Under the pieces are notes generated by a model, which did no database searches, was not told where the DNA came from, and was given only the letters and a program-made list of their open reading frames with translations. Shown in pieces: positions 14,666 through 23,467 of a DNA stretch of 35,936 nucleotides (the stretch's first letter is position 1; the number at the start of each line of letters is the position of its first letter). The position numbers and the translations under genes were made by a program. Source of the DNA: a virus; IMG/VR virus record IMGVR_UViG_3300017949_000026, positions 1 through 35,936 of that record. One strand, written 5' to 3'.

Positions 14666-16288
14666 TTAAACCATAACTTGTATTTGGTATTCCATAGTGG
14701 CCGCTGAGCCTGTGCTGGTTGAAGTGAACTGAACACGTATGGTGTCGTTGCCAGCAGTGGAATCTCCGTCTGAAGTCTTTGCGGAAAGTGTAACTCCTGC
14801 ATCTCCGTTTGACTCTTCGTAGTCATCATTGGTGCTACAGAACTCACCTGCCGCACTGATCGTCATCACACCGGTCCTGTACGTAGAACCTCTGTTTATT
14901 TTGTAAGTTATCTTAACACCTTTGTCATAAAAGCCAGGAAGGTAAATTCCTGTATCGGTGGCCGTCGATGTGTTGTCTGCAAGAGTAATCTGTTTGACTG
15001 CTTTGGTATGTAAACCGATACCTTGTACTTCAGGTGGCGTGTTTGATGGATCAGTTGAATCACCAAAGTCTGTGTCTCTTTGATCTGTTCTTTCAAAGAA
15101 ATCCATTATACTGGTACACTCATCGTTATCAAACTGTATGACAGGTACCTCTTCTATGCTGTTCACACCTCTGAAGTTATTCGCGACTGTGTCAGCATAC
15201 CAGTTCCCATAACTGATAACATTCCTAGTGCCAGTCCCTGTGGTCGAACTTGATTGTTTCACATAGATTGCCTGCTGTCCGATATCACTCCAACTGTTTC
15301 CTGTGAACTGTATGTCCCTTGGACCAATTGTGAGACCATTCGTTGAACCGTCCATTGTTTCACCCAGCATGGCACCATAGTATCCTGTGCTGAAATCACA
15401 GTCATTGAACCTAACATTAGTGACGTCATAACTTAGGTCTACAAGTCTAGCAAATGATTTAAACTGACACTGACTGAAAACTATATTAGCACAAGGTAGT
15501 GCCGTTGTGGATCTCACAGTGACACCTTTTGAAGTCGACACGTCTGCACCACCTGATGAATACGTGCCTAAAAATTTACAGTTGTTGAAATATGCCTTAG
15601 TTGTGTTGTCAATGGATACACCACCGTAGCCTGTGGGATTAGTATTTTTAAATGTGATGTTCGCGATCTGTATCTGTGTTGGTGTTGTCGCACTCGACCC
15701 ACCGATGCTTCCAAATGTTTGACCTTCATCGTCTTCTGTCACCGCAACAGCAGTGGCACCGCTGTTCTCAATTATGGTCTTGTCCGGTCCCTCGCCTAGC
15801 AAGTGTGCAAAAGGTGGAATGGTCATCGCTGTCGTAATCTTGTATATCCCTGCAGGAAAAAATAATGTTCTCCTTGCTCTTGTGTCATCTTGATCTGTGT
15901 CTGAGTAAAGTTCGTCTAATGCCCTTTGTATCGCCGCCGTGTCATCGGTGCTGTTGTCTCCCAAAGCACCAAATGCCTTGACTGACACTGTGTCATCTAA
16001 TCTCTGTTGCAGTGTCCTTGTGTAGTCACCCGACGCACCTGTCTGTATGGGTGTGCCATCTCCTAGGTATCCTTTGTACACATAAGTCAATGCTGTTGTG
16101 AAACTGCCTGAACCTGCTGTTACGATCTCTGTGTTTCCCACTGCTGGGGCACCGTCGGATATGGTGCCGTTACCTATGAACAATCTCTGTTCGTCTATGA
16201 CCCAACCCAATTCACCTGCCGCGAGTTGTGGAAGATCAGTACGTTTTCCGCGTCTGTGTTGTATTCTTGATATCTGTACTATAGGCAT
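14666..16288 (-). CDS. Tail fibre or tailspike with pectate-lyase-type beta-helix
   Basis: 540 residues. Residues 1-41 carry the short fibre attachment repeat common in marine T4-like phages (HRRGKRTDLPQLAAGELGWV, then LFIGNG). From about residue 101 (VSVKAFGALGDNSTDDTAAI) a right-handed beta-helix of the pectate-lyase-3 type begins and continues to about residue 370, rich in NCKF/NCDF-type turns. The C-terminal 150 residues are Thr/Ser/Asp-rich and beta-like. It likely binds or cleaves host surface polysaccharide. The ATG lies 7 nt from a late promoter element. Confidence 0.8.
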   Translation of the reverse strand: MPIVQISRIQHRRGKRTDLPQLAAGELGWVIDEQRLFIGNGTISDGAPAVGNTEIVTAGSGSFTTALTYVYKGYLGDGTPIQTGASGDYTRTLQQRLDDTVSVKAFGALGDNSTDDTAAIQRALDELYSDTDQDDTRARRTLFFPAGIYKITTAMTIPPFAHLLGEGPDKTIIENSGATAVAVTEDDEGQTFGSIGGSSATTPTQIQIANITFKNTNPTGYGGVSIDNTTKAYFNNCKFLGTYSSGGADVSTSKGVTVRSTTALPCANIVFSQCQFKSFARLVDLSYDVTNVRFNDCDFSTGYYGAMLGETMDGSTNGLTIGPRDIQFTGNSWSDIGQQAIYVKQSSSTTGTGTRNVISYGNWYADTVANNFRGVNSIEEVPVIQFDNDECTSIMDFFERTDQRDTDFGDSTDPSNTPPEVQGIGLHTKAVKQITLADNTSTATDTGIYLPGFYDKGVKITYKINRGSTYRTGVMTISAAGEFCSTNDDYEESNGDAGVTLSAKTSDGDSTAGNDTIRVQFTSTSTGSAATMEYQIQVMV

Positions 16289-16295
16289 ATACTGT

Positions 16296-16303
16296 TATTT
16301 ATT
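16296..16303 (-). promoter_or_regulatory. Late promoter element, leaderless
   Basis: Minus-strand AATAAATA ending 7 nt from the tail fibre ATG at 16288. It overlaps the start of the 3' end of the nuclease gene. Confidence 0.6.
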
Positions 16304-17012
16304 ACAGTATCTTCTTGTAGTATTGTTCCAATTTAGAGTACCATTTTCCTGTCCACTTGGCGTAGTCGTCTATTTCAAATGTCTGGAATTCATTGTTCTG
16401 TGTGCATATAAAGATACGTCCGGTCTTTATCTGAGTGTCATAGGTCTTGTTGTGTGCTTCTGCATAGGCCACAAGTTGGAGGAAGTAGTCCTCTACCCAT
16501 TCTTTCTTCTTAAGTTTTCTAGCCTGTTTGAAATCCATAATGGCAGGTGCACCATTACACACACCCACTAGGTCTGTTGTGCCTGCGTAAAGTTCCGGGT
16601 AGTAGAGCGATACCTCTGAACCCCAGACCTCTGTCACTTCGTTCAATCCATTCTCAATGATCACGTTGGCCATCTTGTGTGCCTTCTGCTGTATGAGATT
16701 TGACCCCGGCGTCCTGTCCTCGCCCTTGACGTGCTTCTCGAGACTGCGGTGCATCACGGTTCCTATGTTGGCAGATTCAGTTGATATCCTTTGGGCCTCT
16801 TGTTCTCCCACCCTTTTACGCCATTCCATGAGGTGAGTCATATCCTTGGTCGCACTCAGTACAGTTGTGACACTAGGTACTTGTCGACCATCTGGCGTCT
16901 CGTAGTGTCTCTTCTTATCCTTGGTCACCCGTGCCAACTCGCCGTATGGATATTTTTGATTGTAGATTATGCCTTTTTCTTCTAATATATCTTTTGGTAT
17001 TTTCACTGTCAT
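16302..17012 (-). CDS. PD-(D/E)XK nuclease, RecB/Cas4-like
   Basis: 236 residues. Motifs of the PD-(D/E)XK exonuclease superfamily can be followed: His88 in GTVMHRSL, Glu133, Asp147 in AGTTDLVG, Asp160-Phe-Lys162 (IMDFKQA) and Gln179 in FLQLVAYA. No FeS cysteine cluster is present, so it resembles the phage exonuclease branch rather than true Cas4. It probably processes DNA ends in recombination or host DNA breakdown. It follows the radical SAM gene by 8 nt. Confidence 0.75.
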   Translation of the reverse strand: MTVKIPKDILEEKGIIYNQKYPYGELARVTKDKKRHYETPDGRQVPSVTTVLSATKDMTHLMEWRKRVGEQEAQRISTESANIGTVMHRSLEKHVKGEDRTPGSNLIQQKAHKMANVIIENGLNEVTEVWGSEVSLYYPELYAGTTDLVGVCNGAPAIMDFKQARKLKKKEWVEDYFLQLVAYAEAHNKTYDTQIKTGRIFICTQNNEFQTFEIDDYAKWTGKWYSKLEQYYKKIL

Positions 17013-17020
17013 ATTTTACA

Positions 17021-18289
17021 CTACAAATTGGATTCCGTCAATGCTGTGTGCAAATCAGGTATCAGTTCACGCCATGTTTTACAATTCCTAAACTTATCTT
17101 GTGCATCATTGTATTTCATAAAACTTCGTTGAATGTGATCCAAGTGGTTGGAATCGCTTGGTATCCTCAACCTCGATGCGTGTTGTTCGAGCTCATTCCT
17201 GTTATGTTCATTATTAATGTTTTTTAGATTGGATTCGATCTTGTCAGCCACTTTGTTTTTCCAATTAATCGGTGCGTGATCGTAATCACAAATTATGGGC
17301 CACCTCACGTGAGATATCCAAGAATAACTTGCTACATCATCAAAGGTTTCAAAATACTGTACCATCTCTGGCAAGATGTCTATGTTAAGAGTCTGTATGG
17401 CTGGGTTGAAACTAATGTGTCCTTTTTTCTGGTCCTTCATCATCGTTGCGTAGAAATCTAGAGACTTCTGTATCGCTGTCCACTTGCTGGGATATCTGAT
17501 GTACTCGTTCCTTTCGCCAACTCCATCCACACTGGCATGGATAGTGAAGTCTTTCAATTCCTTCAACCACTTTGTGAATTTTGGATTTGTATTGGTAAGG
17601 TTCGTAGTCACTGTGATACTCTTGTCCTTCAAAGTTTTTTGATCATAGCAGTATTCAAGCAGTTCATAGAATTCCGGTATTATGGTAGGCTCGCCTCCTA
17701 TCACAACCAGTTTTTCACTGTGTTTGCTGACCACCTCGAATATCTCTTTCTTGATTTTCTCGTTCTTGTACCAGTCGTAGACAACGTCTAGTTCACTGGT
17801 CCAGTTGTTGACCAACCCACTTTCTTTCTTAACCCATTTTAGAAAATCAGGATCCTTCTCGCCCATCTTCAATAATTCTTTTCCTATCATATGAGAAAAT
17901 TGTGTGCTACACATTTTACAGGACAAATTGCACACGTTGCCAAAGTGCAGTTCGATATCTGTGGGTAGCAGGTCTAAAGTGCCTTCGCTATTTGTGTGTT
18001 GCTTGAAATAACTAGAATCTCCTTGTCTTCTCATGCTGGTTAATCCGCTGTCTTCTGCCATCCAACACTTCTTGCATTTTTCTAACCTCTTGTTGGCCAG
18101 CATATCCTTCCTTATCTGCTTGTAATAGGCACTGTTCCACAACACTGTCAGGCTGTCTCTACTCGCATTGAACTGATGGTAGCCATCATCTTTGGTGACG
18201 TGCTCGTCCATCATACAACAGACTTTGAAATGCCCTGTGCTGTGCAGGTATAGATGTTCAAAAGGGTATGAGCAGAAATTATTTTTCAC
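17021..18289 (-). CDS. Radical SAM protein with SPASM/twitch-type N-terminus
   Basis: 422 residues from a GTG at 18289. The radical SAM cluster motif is CNLSCKMC (Cys120, 124, 127). Ahead of it lie further cysteines (FCSYPF, KVCCM and CKKCW) resembling an auxiliary FeS or twitch/SPASM module. The GTG is preferred because the TTG at 18322 gives a 44-nt overlap with the glutathione peroxidase gene, while the GTG gives 11 nt and has GAGG/CAGG upstream. It probably modifies a peptide or small molecule by radical chemistry; the substrate is unknown. Confidence 0.8.
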   Translation of the reverse strand: MKNNFCSYPFEHLYLHSTGHFKVCCMMDEHVTKDDGYHQFNASRDSLTVLWNSAYYKQIRKDMLANKRLEKCKKCWMAEDSGLTSMRRQGDSSYFKQHTNSEGTLDLLPTDIELHFGNVCNLSCKMCSTQFSHMIGKELLKMGEKDPDFLKWVKKESGLVNNWTSELDVVYDWYKNEKIKKEIFEVVSKHSEKLVVIGGEPTIIPEFYELLEYCYDQKTLKDKSITVTTNLTNTNPKFTKWLKELKDFTIHASVDGVGERNEYIRYPSKWTAIQKSLDFYATMMKDQKKGHISFNPAIQTLNIDILPEMVQYFETFDDVASYSWISHVRWPIICDYDHAPINWKNKVADKIESNLKNINNEHNRNELEQHASRLRIPSDSNHLDHIQRSFMKYNDAQDKFRNCKTWRELIPDLHTALTESNL

Positions 18290-18698
18290 TGAGTACCTGC
18301 CTCGGAGACACGTTGCTACCAAATTGCTTTACGAAATCGTGTTTCTCAGTGAACAGATATTTGTTGAAGTTCCATTCAGGTTTTCCAAACCTTGTAAAAA
18401 AATTGTGTTCTACTGTTTGCTTTGTGCAAATAGGAAATTCGACCCCGTACTTCTGACTGTAGAACTGTTGTATCTCGTAGTTGTCACCAGGTTCTTGACT
18501 GCCGAAATTGTTAGTTGGTATCGCTATCGGAACTGCCAGACCTTCGCTGTAGATTTCCTGGAACTCTTTCAGTTGGTGTGTGTAACCACAAAGAGAAGCA
18601 CTGTTGAAAAAAATTATTTTTTTATCATAGAATCTATCACTGGTCAACAGTCCGACTTTCTGTGATTCCAGACCTATGTCCGCTATTTTGTCTTGCAT
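18279..18698 (-). CDS. Glutathione peroxidase family protein
   Basis: 139 residues, thioredoxin-fold peroxidase that reduces peroxides with thiol. The catalytic tetrad is intact: Cys37 (NSASLCGYT), Gln68 (NNFGSQEPG), Trp109 and Asn110 (PEWNFNKYLF). It has Cys, not selenocysteine. Slightly shorter than bacterial homologues (about 160), lacking C-terminal residues. It overlaps the radical SAM gene. It may protect the infected cell, or iron enzymes encoded here, from oxidative damage; that is inference. Confidence 0.85.
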   Translation of the reverse strand: MQDKIADIGLESQKVGLLTSDRFYDKKIIFFNSASLCGYTHQLKEFQEIYSEGLAVPIAIPTNNFGSQEPGDNYEIQQFYSQKYGVEFPICTKQTVEHNFFTRFGKPEWNFNKYLFTEKHDFVKQFGSNVSPRQVLSEK

Positions 18699-18717
18699 AG
18701 TATTAGTTATGGAAGAT

Positions 18718-19074
18718 TTACTTGCGCCTGTTCATGGCTGACTTTGCCATCTTCTTTACCACGTCAGTAGAGCCTTGGTCATCATAGTCCATCGCGGGAT
18801 CCTTCTCCGCCTCTTTGTCTGTCTTGATGACGATCTTCTCTTGGTCGAAGTCAGCAACCACATTCTTGAGATCACCATCCTGGTCATATATTCTTTTCAA
18901 TACGTCGTAATTGAATGCTGGGTATCCGGTATTGTTCATTATTTGATTAACGGCTTTGACACTTATCTCTGATGGTATTCCCTTCTCATCAGCGTCACCC
19001 TTCATGTTCATCAGCACGTTGATCAGTGCCGCTTCCATATCGCTGTCTGTGTTTTTGAATTCGTAAAATCTCAC
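18718..19074 (-). CDS. Hypothetical phage protein
   Basis: 118 residues from a GTG at 19074 (reads MRFYEFKNTDSD). Acidic, helical in the first half, beta in the middle (ADFDQEKIVIKTD), basic at the very end (NRRK). It starts 4 nt after the stop of 19079-19912, so it is cotranscribed with it. It may be structural; no family recognised. Confidence 0.6.
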   Translation of the reverse strand: MRFYEFKNTDSDMEAALINVLMNMKGDADEKGIPSEISVKAVNQIMNNTGYPAFNYDVLKRIYDQDGDLKNVVADFDQEKIVIKTDKEAEKDPAMDYDDQGSTDVVKKMAKSAMNRRK

Positions 19075-19078
19075 GGGA

Positions 19079-19912
19079 TTACTTCCCCGCTAGTTTGCTG
19101 TACAGTCTGTTTGATGCTTCAAACACTTCTTTGGATTCTCTCTGCTCTCTGCCTTCGGGTTCTGTGCCACCGGCTTCGGCATCAGAGGCTCCAAACTCAT
19201 CTGTCTCTTCACCGCCTTCTGAGTCCAGTGAGTCTAGATCTGTGTCCATATCCATCGTGTCATCTGCGCCCATGGGTTCTGAAGCAACTTCTTCTCCGGT
19301 CAATATTCTTACACCGTTGTCTAGTTCTTGCCTAGTTGTAGTTAAAGTGGCCTCCGCCTGTTCAATCGCTGGTTGGATTTTTTGCATGAAAGCGTCCGCC
19401 TTGTCTGCTCCCATTTCGTCTCTGATTCTGTCTGCTAGTTCTAACATACCTTCTGTCTTCATTGATGCTAGATCTTCCAAGTAACCTGTGACTTTGTCCA
19501 TCATGTCCTTGGCCGCTAATATTAATTCTGATTGTTCCTCAACACCTTCTTTCGTCATTAGTTTGCTGACAACTTTCTTTTCGTTTTGATCAAGTGCCTG
19601 GCCTTTGTCTAGTTTGCTTTTTGCACTCAGTGCCTGCTGGGCCGCCATCTTCTCTTGGTCACCATACTCGTTGATTGCCTGGTTAACAATGTCCAGCATC
19701 ATCTGGCTCTTCTGGTACTGCTCGTTCTTTAGTTCGTGTCCGAAGTGTGTGTTCTGTGTGATGTTGTGTATCTTAGTCCTGATGTGGTTCGCAGTGTCTT
19801 CCAGTTCTTCTTTGGTGTAGTTGCTCACATCAAGCGTTTGATTGAATCTTGATTCGAATTCTTTCAATAAACTTTCTGTTGTAATGGGTTTTGTAAGTTC
19901 TAAACTCTTCAT
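19079..19912 (-). CDS. Helical structural-type protein with acidic tail
   Basis: 277 residues. Residues 1-200 are charged and helical, with coiled-coil-like heptads. Residues about 205-255 are a low-complexity Asp/Glu/Gly/Ser linker, followed by a short basic C-terminus. The pattern suggests a virion or scaffold protein. It is read from its own late element with the ATG 7 nt away. No family is recognised. Confidence 0.55.
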   Translation of the reverse strand: MKSLELTKPITTESLLKEFESRFNQTLDVSNYTKEELEDTANHIRTKIHNITQNTHFGHELKNEQYQKSQMMLDIVNQAINEYGDQEKMAAQQALSAKSKLDKGQALDQNEKKVVSKLMTKEGVEEQSELILAAKDMMDKVTGYLEDLASMKTEGMLELADRIRDEMGADKADAFMQKIQPAIEQAEATLTTTRQELDNGVRILTGEEVASEPMGADDTMDMDTDLDSLDSEGGEETDEFGASDAEAGGTEPEGREQRESKEVFEASNRLYSKLAGK

Positions 19913-19918
19913 ACGCTT

Positions 19919-20758
19919 TTATTTAGTATTGTATCCAAAAAGGTTTATTGGTTCTTTTGTGTGCTCACTGCGATTTTTCGCTGTGATCCACCATAAATTA
20001 CCGCTTTTTGCAGATTTAGTCATTGGATATTTTAACTCCTGATCCATATTCTTTATTTGTACAATATCAAAGCCATTCCTGTCAATGGTATATTCCATAT
20101 ATTGTTTGGAGTACATTGAGTGAATATAAGTGGCGTCTGACTGCCGCCCGTGTGAGTCCATTTGGCTACGATTATCTATTCCGTTCCTGTGCATTGAATT
20201 ATCCGATTCAAACTTGTACACAAGACCTTTAAATCTTTTGCCAACATTTTTTCCTTGTGATCCAGGAAAAGCAAAATCAACGCTGGCATCGATCATTGTA
20301 GTTTGTATCAATAATATTGCATTGGGCAGAGCACATCCGATCCTGTAAAGAAAATCATCGAAGTCTGGTATCTCTTCATCAAAACTCATCATGCTCACAA
20401 CGTCGACACCGTCGACTTCAAAAACTTTCGGATGGAAACCCTGTATCATCTTGCAGGGAATATCGTGTTGTTTTGCGAATTCGTTGAAAAGGTCTACTAT
20501 GTTTGCTCTAGGTTCCACACCTATGACCTCTTTTGCACCATGCAGGTAGAACTGCAACATATAGTATCCTGTGTTGCATCCAACATCTATGATAGTTTTG
20601 CCTTTTATATGTTCGACGTTTTCTGTGATGTGTCTCTTGATCTTTAGATCTACTTCGTCACTGGTCAAATACTTGTCTGTGTCAGTTTCGTTGATATGCC
20701 CGTCTTGTGACATATGCGACTGCCATAGTTTTAAAAGCCTATCCGCGGAAAGTCTCAT
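19919..20758 (-). CDS. SAM-dependent methyltransferase
   Basis: 279 residues from the ATG at 20758; an ATG at 20791 would add 11 residues and overlap the previous gene by 53 nt. SAM motif I is IIDVGCNTGYYM (about residues 74-85), followed by the acidic ribose-binding strand end VIGVEPRA and motif DGVDVVSMMSFDE. The layout resembles CmoB-type and other class I methyltransferases. The C-terminal part is unrecognised. Substrate unknown. Confidence 0.75.
   Translation of the reverse strand: MRLSADRLLKLWQSHMSQDGHINETDTDKYLTSDEVDLKIKRHITENVEHIKGKTIIDVGCNTGYYMLQFYLHGAKEVIGVEPRANIVDLFNEFAKQHDIPCKMIQGFHPKVFEVDGVDVVSMMSFDEEIPDFDDFLYRIGCALPNAILLIQTTMIDASVDFAFPGSQGKNVGKRFKGLVYKFESDNSMHRNGIDNRSQMDSHGRQSDATYIHSMYSKQYMEYTIDRNGFDIVQIKNMDQELKYPMTKSAKSGNLWWITAKNRSEHTKEPINLFGYNTK
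19920..19927 (-). promoter_or_regulatory. Late promoter element, leaderless
   Basis: Minus-strand ACTAAATA ending 7 nt from the ATG at 19912. It overlaps the stop codon of the methyltransferase gene. Confidence 0.55.
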
Positions 20759-21242
20759 TGAAAATGTTCTGTATGTTGGCCTTACATTCATCTGCCAGAC
20801 GATTTGCGGAGTCTAGCCTGTCCCAGTAAACATCCTCTGTGAGTTCGTCTTTATCCTTTTGTGCTTCCTTTATCATCCTTTTGGCACTCTGTATGTCGAA
20901 CAGTTGTGATGCAAATTTCATGTCTAGGTCTAGTAGATTGGCAGGCACAGGCTTGCCATCGGCAAGATAGTTTGCCACTAGTATGGCTGTTTGCTTTAGA
21001 TTGATGTCATCGTGTATGATCGTGGCTTCCATCATGTCCGCTATGACGTACACATATCTAGTGCCTGTGTGTTTCTTGGGCACAATGGCTATGTTGCCTA
21101 TCAGGATGCCTTTTGAGAACTGCTTGGGTAGATGTCGGAACGGCCTGCGTGCCTCTTCCTTGCGGGCGAGGTCCTCCAGTTTGTTCTTGAGACCATAGGC
21201 CTCGATCTGTTTTACCAGTTCTGATTTATTTTTTGAGATCAT
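20739..21242 (-). CDS. Hypothetical phage protein
   Basis: 167 residues from the ATG at 21242, with AAGGAT 8 nt upstream; a TTG at 21248 is less likely. Basic helical N-terminus, a central beta region (GILIGNIAIVPKKHTGTRYVYVI), and a long charged helix at the C-terminus. It overlaps the gene upstream by 17 nt. No family is recognised; neighbouring gene order suggests a virion or assembly role. Confidence 0.6.
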   Translation of the reverse strand: MISKNKSELVKQIEAYGLKNKLEDLARKEEARRPFRHLPKQFSKGILIGNIAIVPKKHTGTRYVYVIADMMEATIIHDDINLKQTAILVANYLADGKPVPANLLDLDMKFASQLFDIQSAKRMIKEAQKDKDELTEDVYWDRLDSANRLADECKANIQNIFNETFRG

Positions 21243-21456
21243 TGACAATCCTTATGCGTCTATTTAAAGCATATTGGGTGTCAGTGTCAAGTTTCTTTCT
21301 AACGAAGATGGCCTTGTCCGCCAGTCGTTTGGCCTGGTCCTGTTGTTCGGGTGTGAGTTGGCTGGCTTTGAACGAGTGTTGCCTGTGTTTGTTTATGAAG
21401 TCTAGGTCAGAGTCCGTCACGTAAACTTTCACTCTAGGTGCTATCTGTATGTACAT
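21226..21456 (-). CDS. 76-residue basic hypothetical protein
   Basis: Starts MYIQIAPRVKVYVTD, a beta-type N-terminus, then two charged helices. Its 3' end overlaps the next gene by 17 nt. No ribosome binding site is obvious. Function unknown. Confidence 0.6.
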   Translation of the reverse strand: MYIQIAPRVKVYVTDSDLDFINKHRQHSFKASQLTPEQQDQAKRLADKAIFVRKKLDTDTQYALNRRIRIVNDLKK

Positions 21457-21478
21457 TGTGTTTGGTAAAGTATCGGTG

Positions 21479-21784
21479 TTAACCTGGCATCTTCATCAGG
21501 ATTACTACCACTGTGGATAGTAAACCTGCGACCACTGTGCCCGCTGTGGCTATGATTGTTTTTGTGGTGCTCTTGTGCGAGGTGCCCATGTCCTCGTTCA
21601 TCTTCGCCAACCTGATCTCGATCGCAGAAAGTCTGTCGTGTAACCCCTTGTATCTCTCCGCACAAAGGTCCACGTGTGCTTCTAGGTTCTGTTTTTCTAA
21701 ATCGGTTGTACTCATATAATTCCTAATCTCATTCTTGAGGTTCCTCACCTCGAACATTAGAGCCTGTAGGTGCGCCTGTGTCAT
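21479..21784 (-). CDS. Coiled coil plus C-terminal membrane anchor, holin/XhlA-like
   Basis: 101 residues. Residues 5-70 form an amphipathic coiled coil. A single membrane helix follows at about 75-96 (IIATAGTVVAGLLSTVVVIL). This architecture matches XhlA-type haemolysin or holin accessory proteins and small tail-associated membrane proteins. No catalytic motif is seen. A late element lies 47 nt upstream. A lysis role is a hypothesis from architecture only. Confidence 0.45.
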   Translation of the reverse strand: MTQAHLQALMFEVRNLKNEIRNYMSTTDLEKQNLEAHVDLCAERYKGLHDRLSAIEIRLAKMNEDMGTSHKSTTKTIIATAGTVVAGLLSTVVVILMKMPG

Positions 21785-21830
21785 TGCCTAGTTGTGCCTT
21801 TTGTGTTATATAAAGTGCCTTAATCAAATA

Positions 21831-22301
21831 CTATTTATTTGATATGCCTGCGTAGGAAAAGTAGGTGTTTAAAGTTTTGAGGTTTTCAGTGTCGAACGTG
21901 CTCAGTGGGAACGTCGCGGTCTCCTTGCAGAAACTGACTATGGGCACCTGGTGGAAGTCACCCACTAGGTTTGCTGTGGGATCCACATCATCACCATACA
22001 CCCCCGACTGCTCAGTGAAGAATTGGAAGTGCCACGCTGTGTGTTTCCCTTCATAGAAGTTGCCAAAGCCCATGTTGCCTAACGTGTCGTTTGTCCTGAA
22101 AGGCGGTTGCTCCCATACGATGTTTCCCCTCATCTGTAGTAATTGTAACATGGTGTTGAAGTTAGAGTTTTGGTTTCGGGCAATGGCCAGACTGTTTTTG
22201 TCGTGAATGACCTCACCGCCGGACGTCTTGAATGGGAACGCCTGTTTGAGGTTGCCGTTGTCCGTGATGTCGACCAGTGTGTGGACCCTATACTCGTGCA
22301 T
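21831..22301 (-). CDS. Hypothetical phage protein
   Basis: 156 residues, beta-rich, with many aromatic residues (TAWHFQFFTEQSG). The ATG at 22301 immediately follows the stop of 22302-22937. No family is recognised. Its size and order near structural genes suggest a virion or assembly role. Confidence 0.6.
   Translation of the reverse strand: MHEYRVHTLVDITDNGNLKQAFPFKTSGGEVIHDKNSLAIARNQNSNFNTMLQLLQMRGNIVWEQPPFRTNDTLGNMGFGNFYEGKHTAWHFQFFTEQSGVYGDDVDPTANLVGDFHQVPIVSFCKETATFPLSTFDTENLKTLNTYFSYAGISNK
21832..21839 (-). promoter_or_regulatory. Late promoter element
   Basis: Minus-strand AATAAATA inside the last codons of 21831-22301. It would give a leader of about 42 nt for the coiled-coil membrane protein at 21479-21784. 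Confidence 0.4.
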
Positions 22302-22937
22302 CTATTTGGCCTTGCGGTAGTACCAATCTTCGGGTGCCAGATACTCCTCTAACTTCTGCTTGAGTTCGGGACTCTCGTTCACAAGTTTCTTGAACTTGGG
22401 CATTATTTCCTTGTGTATCTTGACCGTGTCTGGATCCTTCTTGTACCTTGGCCGCACCTTGTCTATGCCATAGGGACAGTTGAATCCGTACTGTTGGGCG
22501 AGTGCCTCTATCTTGTCACTGAGTCCGTTGTCCAGTTTGATGAAGTGTTTGACCTGTGGCACCTGGTCAATCACCTCCGAGTACCTCAAGGTGTACCTGT
22601 CGAAGTGGGGGAACCATTCCATGATGTCGTCGTGTTGCCACCACTCGTGTGTGCCCCAGTTGGTGCTCCATTCTGTGATGCCGTTCCAGTATCTCTTCTC
22701 AGGTTCGGCCAGTATTACGAACACGTCCTTTTGGTAGTCCTTGAGCTCATCTGGATGTACCTGCTTGAACTCACCTCTGTGGAATTCATTAAGCCACGCC
22801 ATCATGCTGTGCTGTGCCCCACCGGTTAGGTGAAGCCATCCCGCCTTGTCATTGATATTGATGACCACGGGGGTTTTTCTCCGCATGCCGTTCTGTGGAG
22901 AACGCATTATTGAAAGCACTGTGTCGAGATTGCCCAT
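22302..22937 (-). CDS. Hypothetical protein, possibly sulfotransferase-like
   Basis: 211 residues, Trp- and His-rich. The segment VFVILAEPEKRYWNGITEW resembles the RDPxERxxSG loop that binds the cofactor phosphate in sulfotransferases, and is followed by a His-rich stretch. The usual N-terminal P-loop is not clear, so this is a weak lead. The ATG lies just left of the terminator of 23012-23404. A TAAATT 7 nt upstream of the ATG could be its -10 box. Confidence 0.35.
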   Translation of the reverse strand: MGNLDTVLSIMRSPQNGMRRKTPVVININDKAGWLHLTGGAQHSMMAWLNEFHRGEFKQVHPDELKDYQKDVFVILAEPEKRYWNGITEWSTNWGTHEWWQHDDIMEWFPHFDRYTLRYSEVIDQVPQVKHFIKLDNGLSDKIEALAQQYGFNCPYGIDKVRPRYKKDPDTVKIHKEIMPKFKKLVNESPELKQKLEEYLAPEDWYYRKAK

Positions 22938-22953
22938 ATGTTATAATTTAGCC

Positions 22954-22992
22954 GTAAAAAAAAGGGCGAACCTAAAAATAGATCCGCCCTTT
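22954..22992 (-). terminator. Rho-independent terminator
   Basis: Minus-strand hairpin with stem AAAGGGCG/CGCCCTTT (22984-22991 with 22960-22967), followed by a T8 tract. It closes the 23012-23404 transcript. Confidence 0.85.
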
Positions 22993-23011
22993 ATGGTAAA
23001 GTTAAAAACTA

Positions 23012-23404
23012 TTAACTTACTGCCGCCGCAGTTAAGATACCAAGTTTAGTTTCTGTAACTGTTGCACCTGTTACATCAGCAGTGATCACAGTAGTGTCCA
23101 TTGCTCTGATAGCCGTTTGTAAAGCCGCTTTAGTCGTAGTTGCCGATAAAGTGTCTAAGTTATCAGTTCTTACAGCGTAAGTTTTCTGAGTGTTAGTGTC
23201 CACTAATGGACCTTCACCTAGTACTGCTACACCGTTGTTTTCGATTGTTGCTCTAGTTAATTCCAAACCAGCAGTTGCGCCTGTTGCCAAGTCAGATGTC
23301 TCTGAGTTCATCGCGTTGATGAAGTCAACTGTTAAGTAAGTGATATCAACTGAACCTACTTCGTAGTTCTCGTTTCTTGAGAAGTTGTTTTTTGCTATTG
23401 CCAT
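23012..23404 (-). CDS. Strongly expressed small virion-type protein
   Basis: 130 residues, rich in Ala, Thr, Val and Asn, with no Cys. It starts MAIAKNNFSRNENYEVGSVD. It is the best-equipped transcription unit in the window: late element, 5' hairpin, AAAGGAGG ribosome binding site, own terminator, and frequent GTT/GCA/CCA-type codons. That suggests a very abundant product such as a capsid decoration or tail protein. No family is recognised. Confidence 0.6.
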   Translation of the reverse strand: MAIAKNNFSRNENYEVGSVDITYLTVDFINAMNSETSDLATGATAGLELTRATIENNGVAVLGEGPLVDTNTQKTYAVRTDNLDTLSATTTKAALQTAIRAMDTTVITADVTGATVTETKLGILTAAAVS

Positions 23405-23438
23405 TTTTAATCCTCCTTTTTATCTGATTTAAATGACT

Positions 23439-23459
23439 GCAATACCGCTCAGGTATCGC
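23439..23459 (-). promoter_or_regulatory. 5'-terminal mRNA hairpin
   Basis: Minus-strand GCGATACC, loop TGAGC, GGTATTGC: 8 bp with one G-U. With the late element at 23468-23475 the mRNA would begin about 3 nt before the stem. Such 5' stem-loops are known to protect mRNA from RNase E, which fits a highly expressed gene. Confidence 0.5.
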
Positions 23460-23467
23460 GTTAAAAG

